Assembly: GCA_947493145.1 (NCBI GenBank)
Contig: CANLPZ010000002.1
Location: 891,364-955,363, forward strand
Direction: 5' to 3'
Source: an uncultured Paracoccaceae bacterium
Lineage (GTDB): Bacteria > Pseudomonadota > Alphaproteobacteria > Rhodobacterales > Rhodobacteraceae
DNA length: 64,000 bases
In this document: positions 29,254 to 38,495 of the stretch, in pieces
Layout of the letters: every line of letters begins with the position of its first letter
Numbering within the stretch: the stretch's first letter is position 1
Notes under the pieces: model-generated
Told to the model about the DNA's origin: nothing
The model's input: only the letters and a program-made list of their open reading frames with translations
The model's database searches: none
Made by a program: the position numbers and the translations under genes

Positions 29254-29705
29254 TCTGGATTTTCAGCGTCAAAATCAGGGTTTAGAGGATCGTGATCCGG
29301 TTCGGCTGTAGCTTCGTCCGTTTCAATCGATGCAAGCTGTTCTACCGCTGATTTTACGTGTTTCACCTGATCAGTGATGCCCGTTTTGGGTGCCGATGTT
29401 TTGACGACATGTCTGGCAGATTGATATGCTGCGCCGAGCGCTTGTTGTTGTGTCAGAAAATTCGCCTGTACAAGATTGGCGCAAATCGCTTCGGCGTTGA
29501 TCAATTCAACCTTTAAGGCGGAGGCGAGCATCGCCGGTGTGCAGGCGTTGTGTCGCGTGGTCATGAATTTCGCCCAAAAAACGGCTGCTGGCGCAATTTT
29601 TGGGGCAGGGTTGGCGGCGGCTGCGACCGCAGCTTTCGGCATGATGGGTAACATTGGAACGACCGCAGCGGCGCCCATGGTTTTGGCAAAATCTCGTCTG
29701 TTCAT
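29235..29705 (-). CDS. Hypothetical protein with Tat-type signal peptide
   Basis: A 156-residue protein. The N-terminus has a twin-arginine motif (NRRDFAK) followed by an Ala-rich hydrophobic stretch, so it is probably exported folded through Tat. The mature part is helical and Ala-rich, and the C-terminus is acidic (DHDPLNPDFDAENPDQIDRE). No cofactor motif or known domain was recognised. The final 19 bases overlap the end of the convergent DUF6314 gene. Confidence 0.65.
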   Translation of the reverse strand: MNRRDFAKTMGAAAVVPMLPIMPKAAVAAAANPAPKIAPAAVFWAKFMTTRHNACTPAMLASALKVELINAEAICANLVQANFLTQQQALGAAYQSARHVVKTSAPKTGITDQVKHVKSAVEQLASIETDEATAEPDHDPLNPDFDAENPDQIDRE

Positions 29706-29752
29706 GATCTGTATATGGGTATGATTTTCCTAATTGCGAGTCATTCGCAGAT

Positions 29753-30967
29753 TTAATCCAGCAATACAGTCTTGATATGGTTTGTGCGTTCCAAAGTCCG
29801 ATGAACAGGGCAGCGGTCGGCAATTTCCAACAATCGTTGGCGTTGCGTTTCATCCAGTTTGCCCGTCACATGGATTTCGCGTGTGAATTCGTCGATCTTT
29901 GACGCGCCCGTGGAATTGGCGTCTTGGGCGTGGACTTTGTTGTGGCGCACGTCAACGGACACATGATCCAATGGCCAGCCTTTGCGCCGCGCGTACATGC
30001 GAATTGTCATTGATGTACAGGCCCCAAGCCCCGCCGACAAAAACCCGTACGGCGTCATACCTTTGTTGGTGCCGCCATAGGCAAGCGGTTCATCGGCAAG
30101 GGTGTGATGGTAAGGTCCGGATTGCACGTCTTGCAAAAACCCGCCTTTGTCGGCCTCCGCCACGCGGACAACGCCCTCTGGTGCGCCAATGGGGGGGGCA
30201 GGGATGCGCATGTCCAAATACCGTGCAGACCACGCTGTTATGACCTCTGCGGCGTATTCTGCATCTTCGGCGCGGGTCAACAAATGGTCGGCATTGTCCA
30301 ATGTGACAAAACTTTTGGGATGTTTCGCCCCCAAGAACATTTGTGCTGCATTGTCGATATCAACAATCGTGTCCATTGGGGCGTGCATGACCAACAGCGC
30401 AGCGTTTAATTTGCCCAAGGCCGCTGTCAAACTGGATTTGGAAATGTCGTCAACAAAGGATTTGCCGATCCGGATTGGACGACCACCCAAGCTGACCTCG
30501 GCCGATCCATCGCGTTCGATATCGGGCAAGGCATGTGCGAAATTCAATGCAACATGGTCCGGTTCGAATGGCGCGCCAAGGGTGACCACCGCTTTGATAT
30601 TATCCAATTCTGACGCTGCTTTGATCACGGCAGCCCCGCCCAACGAATGGCCAATCATCATGTTCGGTGTCATACCTTTGGCGATCAAAGCCGCATTTGC
30701 AGCCATCAAATCAGCGATATTTGATGAAAAACTGGTGTTTTCGAATTCACCATCGGAATGCCCAAGCCCCGTAAAGTCGAACCGCAACACTGCGATCCCC
30801 ATCGAAGCCAATCGCGCAGAAATGCGGCGCGCGGCGGGAATATCCTTTGAACAGGTGAAGCAATGCGCGAACAGCGCAGTCGCCACATGTGGCCCCGTTG
30901 GCATATCCAAACGCGCAGCCAATTGGTCCCCACCGTGTCCCGTGAATGTCAGTTTTTCCGTTGGCAT
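29753..30967 (-). CDS. Bifunctional alpha/beta hydrolase / OsmC family protein
   Basis: A 404-residue fusion. Residues 1-255 form an alpha/beta hydrolase with a GHSLGG nucleophile elbow (Ser108) and a GLGHSDGEF loop. Residues about 265-404 form an OsmC-like domain with two redox cysteines, one in GACTSMTIRMYARRKGWPL and one in RCPVHRTLE. OsmC proteins reduce organic hydroperoxides. The fusion is known in many proteobacteria but its substrate is unclear. Likely cytoplasmic. It stands alone, divergent from a nuclease-fold gene 61 bases away. Confidence 0.88.
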   Translation of the reverse strand: MPTEKLTFTGHGGDQLAARLDMPTGPHVATALFAHCFTCSKDIPAARRISARLASMGIAVLRFDFTGLGHSDGEFENTSFSSNIADLMAANAALIAKGMTPNMMIGHSLGGAAVIKAASELDNIKAVVTLGAPFEPDHVALNFAHALPDIERDGSAEVSLGGRPIRIGKSFVDDISKSSLTAALGKLNAALLVMHAPMDTIVDIDNAAQMFLGAKHPKSFVTLDNADHLLTRAEDAEYAAEVITAWSARYLDMRIPAPPIGAPEGVVRVAEADKGGFLQDVQSGPYHHTLADEPLAYGGTNKGMTPYGFLSAGLGACTSMTIRMYARRKGWPLDHVSVDVRHNKVHAQDANSTGASKIDEFTREIHVTGKLDETQRQRLLEIADRCPVHRTLERTNHIKTVLLD

Positions 30968-31028
30968 GAATTGTCTTTCCTATGTCTTGGTCCAAAGATG
31001 GGCGTGAAACCGCAGAGCCACAAGGTCT

Positions 31029-31967
31029 GTGTTGCGTATCTCACGTGAGGGTGATGATTATGACCGTAACGGCGAAAAATTGGGGCAAAAGTTGAAAGTT
31101 TTCGGACGAACCATCGCCTGTTTGGCGTTAATGGCCTTTGGTCTTGGCTTTATTGGGGCCCTGCATCCCATTGGCGATTCTTTGTCCGTGGGGCGCATTC
31201 CGGCGCTGTTGGCGGCCTTGGTGCTTAGCCCCTTTGCCACAGCATGGCGCGGCGTTAACCGTGTTTTGTTTGCTGGGTTATTGGGTGTCACCGCGTTCGG
31301 AGCCGCGCAATTCGTACCCGACAGTCCCAAAGGGGGCGGCTTTGGCGTTTATCAAAAAAACCTATCATTTCGGACCCGCGACCCACGCAAAATGGTCGCG
31401 GATATCGTCGAAAGCCAAGCCTCGGTCGTAACGTTGCAAGAGGTCCCACAATCCCGTCAGGTCGCACTGGAACAGTTAAAAGAAACACATCCCGCACAGC
31501 ATTTTTGCCCTTTTGCCACTGTGGGTGGGGTGGCTGTGCTCGCCAAGTCCAACAAGGTGTTGCAACGGTTCCCATGTGTGCCAGACGACGGATTTGCGGC
31601 CATGCAAATTGAATTGGACGGGCAGGCGGTTTGGGTGGTGTCAATTCACCTGCATTGGCCCTTTCCCTATGGCCAAGCGGCACAAGTGGACCGTCTTGTC
31701 ACCCATCTGAAAACTCTCGATGGCCCCATCCTTATTGGGGGGGATTTTAATATGATGCCGTGGGGCCATGTGGTTCGCAAAATCGAACGGGCAACAGGGA
31801 CGCATCGAGCGGGGCATATTATGACCACGCTTGAACTGCGTGACAGTTATCCATTGTTCATTGATCATGTGTTGGTGTCCGGATTTGAGACCCTTTACGC
31901 CGAACGTCGTAACAAAATATCAAGCGATCACTACGGGGTTTTGGTGAAATTGGCACCAAACCCTTAG
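31029..31967 (+). CDS. Endonuclease/exonuclease/phosphatase family membrane protein
   Basis: A protein of up to 312 residues with two or three N-terminal membrane spans (ACLALMAFGLGFIGALHP, IPALLAALVLSPFATAW, VLFAGLLGVTAFGAAQF) and a metal-dependent EEP domain carrying LQEVPQSR, IGGDFNMMPWG, DHVLVSG and SSDHYGV. The catalytic side probably faces the periplasm; the substrate could be DNA, a lipid or a phosphoester. The start is uncertain: GTG at 31029 follows AAGG, while a TTG at 31092 also fits. It converges on dddP, ending 11 bases from it. Confidence 0.8.
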   Translation: MLRISREGDDYDRNGEKLGQKLKVFGRTIACLALMAFGLGFIGALHPIGDSLSVGRIPALLAALVLSPFATAWRGVNRVLFAGLLGVTAFGAAQFVPDSPKGGGFGVYQKNLSFRTRDPRKMVADIVESQASVVTLQEVPQSRQVALEQLKETHPAQHFCPFATVGGVAVLAKSNKVLQRFPCVPDDGFAAMQIELDGQAVWVVSIHLHWPFPYGQAAQVDRLVTHLKTLDGPILIGGDFNMMPWGHVVRKIERATGTHRAGHIMTTLELRDSYPLFIDHVLVSGFETLYAERRNKISSDHYGVLVKLAPNP

Positions 31968-31978
31968 TGGATATTACG

Positions 31979-33307
31979 TTACAATGTTCCCATAAGTTGT
32001 TGATCAAATGGATATTTCGTCAGATTTTCGTATCCGGTTTCAGTGATCAAAACTTGATCTTCTAACTTAATGGAAAAATCGCCTCCGACCTCACCGACAA
32101 GGGCTTCGACACACAGCGTCATTCCCGGTTCAAGATTATAATCAAAGGCGCCTTCGACCATTTTGTCCGGATAGGCCACCAATGGCCATTCATCACACAG
32201 CCCAACCCCATGCATTAAACAGCCGTATTTCTGTGCTTGATATTTGCTGTCCAGCACATGGGTATTCCGGCTTAGCTCTTGGATATTCACACCAGGTTTG
32301 AGCATCTCCATATTGGTCATGATATGGTCGTGGGCGTGCCGCATGGCGCTGATCATATCGGGGCGGGGTTTGCCATCGCCCACCCACCAGCTGCGCGAGA
32401 TGTCACAACAAATGCCATATGCCCCAACAAGGTCGGTATCAAAGCTAACGATTTCGTTGTTCTGGATGATCCGCGGGCCGCATTCCTGAAACCACGGGTT
32501 TGTGCGCGGGCCAGAGGTTAGCAATCGCGTTTCGATCCATTCGCCCCCACGTTTGATGTTTTCGGCGTGCAAGACGGACCACACGTCATCCTCTGATTTA
32601 CCAGGTGCGCAAGCCACCTCCATTTCGGCGACAGCCATTTCGCATGCAAAACACGAGGCGCGCATGGCCTTGATTTCGTCTGGGCCTTTGATGGACCGCG
32701 CTTTTTCGGTCAATTCCTCGCCGGCAAAAACGGTAAAGCCCTGCGCCTCTAATGCGCGCAATCCGTGGATCATCGGTTTGTCGACCGCAAGCCGCATATT
32801 TCCACCACCATGTTTGTCGATCAGGATACGAATTTCGTTCGACAACGCATCGGCCGCGACGTCAATTTTATCGCCACGATCGAAATAAAACAGATCTGCG
32901 CCAGACCGCGCTTCGCGTACCAATGGATTGAATTCAGATAGAAAGGGGGAGTTTTTATAGTCCCAAATCACCATATACCCATCCGCACACAGCAACACGG
33001 CACGAAACGGATTATGGGTGTTCCACAGCTGCATATTGGTGCTGTCTGTGGCGTAGCGTATGTTGAGCGGGTCAAACATCAACAGTCCGCCGTAATCCCG
33101 ATCCACCACATGCTGGGTCAGCCGCTGCCACCGAAACCGGCGCATTTCCTGCAAGTCTGGAAGCTCTAATCCTGCCGCTTCCCATTCACGAAAGGCCAAC
33201 TGGGTGGGACCAATTTCAATACGGTCTGCGTCGTTAGGGGTATTGTCGCCTAATCGCGCGCCTTTGGTCGGGTCGATTTTGCGCGTATGGCTGTAATGGC
33301 TGTTCAC
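31979..33307 (-). CDS. dddP: Dimethylsulfoniopropionate lyase DddP
   Basis: A 442-residue M24-fold enzyme that cleaves DMSP to dimethylsulfide and acrylate in the cytoplasm. The sequence matches the Roseobacter DddP throughout (TKGARLGDNTPNDADRIEIG, FDPLNIRYATDSTNMQLWN). The metal ligands known from the Ruegeria lacuscaerulensis enzyme appear at a constant offset of five: Asp290, Asp292, Asp302, His366, Glu401 and Glu416. Asp372 fits the proposed catalytic residue. That comparison uses published positions as remembered. No DMSP transporter or acrylate gene is adjacent. The gene is divergent from a DUF3445 gene. Confidence 0.93.
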   Translation of the reverse strand: MNSHYSHTRKIDPTKGARLGDNTPNDADRIEIGPTQLAFREWEAAGLELPDLQEMRRFRWQRLTQHVVDRDYGGLLMFDPLNIRYATDSTNMQLWNTHNPFRAVLLCADGYMVIWDYKNSPFLSEFNPLVREARSGADLFYFDRGDKIDVAADALSNEIRILIDKHGGGNMRLAVDKPMIHGLRALEAQGFTVFAGEELTEKARSIKGPDEIKAMRASCFACEMAVAEMEVACAPGKSEDDVWSVLHAENIKRGGEWIETRLLTSGPRTNPWFQECGPRIIQNNEIVSFDTDLVGAYGICCDISRSWWVGDGKPRPDMISAMRHAHDHIMTNMEMLKPGVNIQELSRNTHVLDSKYQAQKYGCLMHGVGLCDEWPLVAYPDKMVEGAFDYNLEPGMTLCVEALVGEVGGDFSIKLEDQVLITETGYENLTKYPFDQQLMGTL

Positions 33308-33374
33308 TGAATTCTCCCTTCCAATTTTGATCCTATGTGTTCAAAGTCTGGCGTGCGGGAAGGGCGGTTGTCCG

Positions 33375-33403
33375 GTCTGAACCCGACGTGTCTGAACCGG
33401 TTC
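33375..33403. promoter_or_regulatory. Repeat and palindrome in the dddP / DUF3445 divergent gap
   Basis: GTCTGAACC occurs twice (33375-33383 and 33390-33398), 15 bases apart start to start. The second copy runs into the perfect 10-base palindrome GAACCGGTTC at 33394-33403. Position between divergent genes suggests an operator, possibly for dddP; no binder is known. Confidence 0.3.
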
Positions 33404-33415
33404 ATTGTCGTAAAT

Positions 33416-34189
33416 ATGCCAAAACATCCGTCTTACTGTGTGTCGTCATTTGATCACCTTCCGTATGATCCCTTGGACGAAGGGCGCGCAAACCTGCCTG
33501 GAGTTGCGCCGTTGGGCGGTCAAAACTGGCTGATTTTTGGCCCCGATTTTGAGGCGCAGATGGCCGTGCGGGACCGGCTTATTGCGGATCAAAGAGACGA
33601 CGTGATCGCCGTGACAGAGGGGTATCTCGAACCCGCCCAAGAGCTGTTGGCGCAAGTGCTGAAACATCTGGGCGAGGGGTATCGCGTTTTGCCAGATATG
33701 GTTGTGCGACCGGATGGGGGTCAAATTGCGTTAACATGGGATGACCCATTGGCCGCGTTGGGCCGTTTGGTCCAAGAGGATTTTTGCATTCTAGAAAAAT
33801 GTGGTGACGAACACGTGTTGATCGCCGCAGTATTGTGTTTTCCGGCATCGTGGAGGTTATCAGAAAAGATCGGCCGTCCGTTGGTTGGCATCCACGCACC
33901 GGTTGCCGAATATGATGATGGCATCGCCAGACGGGTGCAACGGTTGTTTGACGGGGTTCGTTCAGACAGGCCCATTTGGCGTGCGAATGCGCTGATTTAT
34001 CGTGATCCGGCCTTGTTTCAACCGAATAAAAAAGAAGATATTTCGTGTGATATCGGTCGTGAAAACACTTTCCTACGCACGGAACGTCAGGTGATAAAGC
34101 GACTTGCGACGACCGATGCGGTGGTCTTTTCCATCCGTACAACCATCGCGGCAAACCCACTGGCCTTACCCGATAAAATCACCGGATAA
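33416..34189 (+). CDS. DUF3445 (heme-dependent oxidative N-demethylase-like) protein
   Basis: About 257 residues matching the DUF3445 family: LPGVAPLGGQNWLIFGPDF near the start, a VQEDFCILEK region, CFPASWRLSEKIGRPLVGIHAPV, and RANALIYRDPALFQ. A family member is the heme-dependent oxidative N-demethylase subunit that acts on methylated amines; the specific reaction here is inferred. The ATG at 33416 has no clear ribosome site; the frame is open 27 codons upstream. Divergent from dddP, which raises a possible link to methylated osmolyte use. Confidence 0.8.
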   Translation: MPKHPSYCVSSFDHLPYDPLDEGRANLPGVAPLGGQNWLIFGPDFEAQMAVRDRLIADQRDDVIAVTEGYLEPAQELLAQVLKHLGEGYRVLPDMVVRPDGGQIALTWDDPLAALGRLVQEDFCILEKCGDEHVLIAAVLCFPASWRLSEKIGRPLVGIHAPVAEYDDGIARRVQRLFDGVRSDRPIWRANALIYRDPALFQPNKKEDISCDIGRENTFLRTERQVIKRLATTDAVVFSIRTTIAANPLALPDKITG

Positions 34190-34201
34190 GGCCAATGAAA
34201 T

Positions 34202-34612
34202 TTAGGCGATTTCGCGCATTTCAAGACCAAGCATGTCGTAGTTCACGGCAAAGAAACCGTTCGACATAATGGTTACCGCTTCGGGTGTATGCCCCAAAAC
34301 ATCTTGCGCCATGACGCCTTCGTATACTTTTTCACAACCTTTGTAGCTGTATTGGTAAATGGTCAGGCCATTCTCTGCGACGCGTATCTTTTTGATGTTT
34401 TCTTTTAGCCGGCGGTCACTCGCAGCAACGGCATACATCATGGATGAGGCAGGTGCGGCCGCGCCGCCTGTCCCCGCGACAATGACCAACAAGACAAAGA
34501 TCATAAACGGATCAATTCCACCCGACGGCGCGGCGTGGCCTTCGGCCATAAGCGGTGCCGACATCAAGATCAGACCTGTCGCAATTGCAGCAATTTTAGT
34601 ACGTTTTTTCAT
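34202..34612 (-). CDS. Membrane protein with S74-type (tail-spike chaperone-like) domain
   Basis: A 136-residue protein with a signal peptide (IAAIATGLILMSAPLMAEG), a hydrophobic span (FMIFVLLVIVAGTGGAA) and a C-terminal part starting SDRRLKENIKKI and containing YQYSYKG, YEGVMAQDVLGHTPEAV and VNYDMLGL. That part resembles the intramolecular chaperone/peptidase S74 domain that trims phage tail spikes. Here it is not attached to a fibre but to a membrane anchor, and no prophage genes flank it. The role is unknown; the domain call rests on the SDxRLKxNI motif. Confidence 0.7.
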   Translation of the reverse strand: MKKRTKIAAIATGLILMSAPLMAEGHAAPSGGIDPFMIFVLLVIVAGTGGAAAPASSMMYAVAASDRRLKENIKKIRVAENGLTIYQYSYKGCEKVYEGVMAQDVLGHTPEAVTIMSNGFFAVNYDMLGLEMREIA

Positions 34613-34826
34613 TATCTTCCCCCCAAGAGATAGACGGTTTTAACCGGTCAAGACGGCCAGAGAATCACAGCCCCCCTCCGATGGGGAGCTATATTAGGCG
34701 CAAATCGTCGTTTTACAAAATGGGAGACAAAGAGCGGTGCCAGTTTCACACAGGATAATTGGGCATGTCGGTTTCAAATTCTGGGCCAAACGAACAATGA
34801 GACATCCAAGGCGACTAACGTACCAA

Positions 34827-34857
34827 CAAAAAGGGCGCCCGAATGGACGCCCTTTTT
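34827..34857 (-). terminator. glnA intrinsic terminator
   Basis: Arms AAAAAGGGCG / CGCCCTTTTT around a 10-base loop give a stem with A and T tracts on both sides. It lies 23 bases beyond the glnA stop on the minus strand. Confidence 0.85.
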
Positions 34858-34879
34858 TATTCTTAAACCTAAGCGGCGA

Positions 34880-36286
34880 TTAGCAGCTGTAGTATAGGCC
34901 GAACTCAACTGGGTGAGGTGTGTGTTCGTACAATGTGACCTCTTCCATCTTAAGCTCAATGTAGCCTTCGATTTGGTCTTTGGTGAACACGTCGCCTTCC
35001 AATAGGAAGTCCATGTCGGCTTGAAGTTCGTCCAAAGCTTCACGAAGGGACCCACAAACAGTTGGGATTTCTGCCAACTCTTCTGGTGGTAGGTCGTAAA
35101 GGTCTTTGTCAGACGCCGCACCTGGGTCGATTTTGTTTTTGATACCGTCAAGACCCGCCATAAGTAGCGCGGCAAAGCACAAGTATGGGTTTGCTGCTGG
35201 ATCAGGGAAACGAGCCTCAACACGTTTCGCTTTTGGTGATTCAGCCCATGGAATACGGACACAGCCAGAACGGTTACGTGCAGAGTAGGCGCGTAGAACT
35301 GGTGCTTCGAACCCTGGGATCAAACGCTTGTAAGAGTTTGTTGATGGGTTTGTGAAGGCGTTCAGTGCTTTGGCGTGCTTCAAGATACCGCCGATGAAGT
35401 ATAGCGCTTCTTGTGATAGATCCGCGTATTTGTCGCCTGCGAACAATGGTTTGCCGTCTTTCCAGATCGACATGTTCACGTGCATGCCTGTGCCGTTGTC
35501 GCCTGCAATTGGCTTTGGCATGAATGTCGCTGATTTGCCGTAGGCGTCAGCCACGTTGTGGATCACATATTTGTATTTCTGAAGCTCGTCCGCTTGTTTT
35601 GTTAGGCTGTCAAAGATCAGGCCTAGCTCGTGCTGACAAGACGCCACTTCGTGGTGGTGTTTGTCAACTTTCATGCCGATACGCTTCATTGTTGATAGCA
35701 TTTCAGAACGGATGTCTTGCGCTGCGTCGATTGGGTTAACTGGGAAATACCCACCCTTAACGCCAGGGCGGTGGCCCATGTTGCCCATTTCGTATTCTGT
35801 GTCTGTATTCCAAGACGCGTCTTGGGCATCAACTTCGTAAGACACTTTGTTGATAGAGTTAGAGAAGCGAACATCGTCGAATAGGAAGAATTCAGCTTCT
35901 GGACCCATGTATGCCGCGTCACCGATACCTGAAGATTTCAAATATGCTTCTGCTTTTTGCGCTGTACCACGTGGATCACGTGCGTAAGCTTCGCCTGTGT
36001 CTGGTTCAACAACGGAACAGTGTAGGCAAAGTGTTTTTTCAGCATAGAAAGGGTCGATGTATGCAGAGTCTGCATCCGGCATCAATTTCATGTCTGATTC
36101 ATCGATTGATTTCCAACCGGCGATTGACGAGCCGTCGAACATAAAGCCTTCTTCAAGGAAGTCTTCGTCAACTTGGTCCGCGATTACAGTCACGTGCTGT
36201 AGTTTACCACGTGGGTCTGTGAAACGGATGTCGACATATTCGACACCTTCGTCTTTGATTTGCTTGATTACATCAGCGTTGCTCAT
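34880..36286 (-). CDS. glnA: Type I glutamine synthetase
   Basis: A 468-residue dodecameric enzyme that joins ammonia to glutamate using ATP. It shows the beta-grasp DRGK-like region, the catalytic block [20 protein letters not shown], and the adenylylation site DLYDLPPEE with Tyr397, so activity is likely tuned by GlnE. Length is standard for GSI-beta. It lies 27 bases after glnB in a glnB-glnA operon. Codons favour forms typical of strongly expressed genes, unlike the neighbours. Ends at a strong terminator. Confidence 0.97.
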   Translation of the reverse strand: MSNADVIKQIKDEGVEYVDIRFTDPRGKLQHVTVIADQVDEDFLEEGFMFDGSSIAGWKSIDESDMKLMPDADSAYIDPFYAEKTLCLHCSVVEPDTGEAYARDPRGTAQKAEAYLKSSGIGDAAYMGPEAEFFLFDDVRFSNSINKVSYEVDAQDASWNTDTEYEMGNMGHRPGVKGGYFPVNPIDAAQDIRSEMLSTMKRIGMKVDKHHHEVASCQHELGLIFDSLTKQADELQKYKYVIHNVADAYGKSATFMPKPIAGDNGTGMHVNMSIWKDGKPLFAGDKYADLSQEALYFIGGILKHAKALNAFTNPSTNSYKRLIPGFEAPVLRAYSARNRSGCVRIPWAESPKAKRVEARFPDPAANPYLCFAALLMAGLDGIKNKIDPGAASDKDLYDLPPEELAEIPTVCGSLREALDELQADMDFLLEGDVFTKDQIEGYIELKMEEVTLYEHTPHPVEFGLYYSC

Positions 36287-36313
36287 GCGTGTAGTCCCCT
36301 AAAGAGTGTTGAA

Positions 36314-36709
<396 letters not shown>

Positions 36710-36891
36710 TCACAATATATAGGGGATTGCTACGCTGGTTCAGGATAAGATTCCAGAGCGAGTGGGTGAAAAATGTGCGGTTTGCATAAAAATTAGCCAG
36801 TTTGAAAACAAAACTTGCGCAATTTCGCGCCATCGAGAGAGTCAGTGGCTATTTGAGTGGCAAAAGTAGGAAAAACCAATCTGAAATAGAA

Positions 36892-36912
36892 AAGGGCGCT
36901 TGAAGCGCCCTT
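36892..36912 (-). terminator. Intrinsic terminator of the Hint-domain gene
   Basis: Perfect 9-bp arms AAGGGCGCT / AGCGCCCTT around TGA. On the minus strand it is followed by TTTTCTATTT. It lies 25 bases past the stop of the Hint gene. Confidence 0.75.
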
Positions 36913-36936
36913 AATTCAATCGACATTGGTTGGAAA

Positions 36937-37437
36937 TCACCCTTTGCAGCGAATTTCCATTCCGTCGGCATAAATGATCTGTTCGGCGTCAAACTGCAGA
37001 TTATAAAGAACCGTTTGCGTTTCTGAGCTGCTTTTGGATACGAATTCACCATCGATCAAGCGGGCCGCGGGGACCAAGGCTTGGTCTTTGCCGAAAATCG
37101 CCTCTGCGCGCCAATCACGGATCAAAACCTGTGTTGCCGCAGCCAAGGTCATGTCTTTGTCGGGACGTGTTGTGCCCAAAGACCCTGCTTTGATTGTGAC
37201 CAAATCAGTCTTACAGTCCGTTTTTGCAATTGCTTTTACCACAGCCATTCCGCTGTTGCGGGTGATGACACGATCGCCGGCTTGCAAATGTTCCACTGGA
37301 ACTTCGCCTTTCATCGTCAGCACGATGGTTCCAGCACACAAGCCAGATTGCAAATTATGTTTTACTGTCGTGCGTGGCGCACGCTCGCGTGTTACGGTCA
37401 TTGTTCCGTCGACACGCCCGTCCGTTTTCGGATTCAT
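36937..37437 (-). CDS. Hint domain-containing protein
   Basis: A 166-residue protein that is almost entirely a Hint (hedgehog/intein) fold. GLCAGTIVLTMKGEVPVEHLQ and AGDRVITRNSGM form the N-terminal block, QVLIRDWRAEAIFGKDQALVP the middle, and FDAEQIIYADGMEI the end. Proteins of this kind are common in Rhodobacteraceae, often attached to large secreted proteins; here there is no attached domain and no signal peptide. The first block has Cys in LCAGT, the usual nucleophile position, but no C-terminal extein, so self-splicing is doubtful. Function unknown. Confidence 0.75.
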   Translation of the reverse strand: MNPKTDGRVDGTMTVTRERAPRTTVKHNLQSGLCAGTIVLTMKGEVPVEHLQAGDRVITRNSGMAVVKAIAKTDCKTDLVTIKAGSLGTTRPDKDMTLAAATQVLIRDWRAEAIFGKDQALVPAARLIDGEFVSKSSSETQTVLYNLQFDAEQIIYADGMEIRCKG

Positions 37438-37646
37438 GACGTTTCTCTCTATAATCCCTGCCTCAAGGAGTGTCGTAAGAATACGTCAATAATGTGTTAA
37501 CACCTAGCAGTTTCTGCGGATTTATTAAGAAAAGTTAACGGCTCAAAATTTCTTACATATTTTTCACTTTTGCTCTCGCATCCTGTGAAAAGCTTTGCTA
37601 GAAGCCGGCTCACAGGCGATGAACTAACCAATCATCGTGACGGTAC

Positions 37647-37731
37647 GCGGGTGTGGCGGAATTGGTAGACGCACCAGATTTAGGTTCTGGCGCCGCGAGG
37701 CGTGGAGGTTCAAGTCCTCTCACCCGTACCA
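37647..37731 (+). tRNA. tRNA-Leu (anticodon UAG)
   Basis: An 85-base tRNA with the 3' CCA encoded. The acceptor stem GCGGGTG pairs with CACCCGT (first pair G-U). The anticodon stem CCAGA/TCTGG holds the loop TTTAGGT, giving anticodon UAG for CUN-type leucine codons. A long variable arm (GGCGCCGCGAGGCGT) and the T loop GGTTCAAGTCC complete a type II tRNA. The stop codon of the antisense hydrolase gene lies inside its T arm. Confidence 0.95.
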
Positions 37732-38495
37732 CTTTTTTTCAGTCTTAAAATATTGTGACGATCGCGGGTCCAACCGCAGATCATGTCGTTGAAAAGGCTT
37801 GGGTTTTCGGCTGACCACGCATGATGCATGCCTTGTGCTGTTCCGGTTTCAAGTGCGGGATATAGGTGCGTTAAGTCTTCTGCGCTTTGCAGGATGGCCG
37901 TCGCCTCTTTTTCGCCAGACGTGAAAAGCAGTTTATCGATTTGATGTGCGTCAAGCTGCGGAGGCGTAAAACGGTTAATTTGCGTGTAAATACGGCGCAC
38001 GTCACGGGGGCGCAGCAACGAAAGGTCGCGTAAATAGGCGTTGGTTGCAGCGTCATCCATTCCCATCATTGCGGCACTGCGTCGCCCAAGCCACGGCCAT
38101 TTAACCATATGCGCGGATAATACGGATACGGGCGCCATCAAGGCGGGATGCATCAATCTGCGCGTTGAAGCCCCCGTAGTGATACAACTGTTAACCAGCG
38201 TTGGGTGGCGTTCCAGAACCCGCAAAGCCACATATGCGCCCAGTGACAGGCCGACGACGTGGGCCGGTTGTGGTAAACCGCGCAGGACGTCGGCTACCAA
38301 ATCGGCGCTGTTTTCAAAGCTGACCCATTCCACTTGATGGCTTGCGCCACAATTTGGAAGGTCAATCGTGATACAGGTAAAACGATCTGCTAGGGCGGAA
38401 ATTTGCGGGCCCCACATCCAACTGCTGGTCCCCAGCCCATGGAGAAACACGAGCGGGGCGCCTGTGCCTGTGGTCGTGAATTTAAGAGTCGTCAT
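37710..38495 (-). CDS. Alpha/beta fold hydrolase
   Basis: A 261-residue cytoplasmic hydrolase. It has the oxyanion region VFLHGLGTSSWMWGPQ, nucleophile elbow VGLSLGAY with Ser84, and a late histidine in GMHHAWSAENP. It resembles the 3-oxoadipate enol-lactonase/esterase group; the substrate is not defined. The start overlaps the end of the ArsR-like regulator by 14 bases, so both form one operon. The last eight codons run antisense into tRNA-Leu, giving the C-terminal tail KKSGTGERT. Confidence 0.82.
   Translation of the reverse strand: MTTLKFTTTGTGAPLVFLHGLGTSSWMWGPQISALADRFTCITIDLPNCGASHQVEWVSFENSADLVADVLRGLPQPAHVVGLSLGAYVALRVLERHPTLVNSCITTGASTRRLMHPALMAPVSVLSAHMVKWPWLGRRSAAMMGMDDAATNAYLRDLSLLRPRDVRRIYTQINRFTPPQLDAHQIDKLLFTSGEKEATAILQSAEDLTHLYPALETGTAQGMHHAWSAENPSLFNDMICGWTRDRHNILRLKKSGTGERT

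Noticed and set aside
37525-37538. CtrA-like TTAA pair upstream of the Hint gene
   Set aside because: The gap is six bases; judged a chance match.
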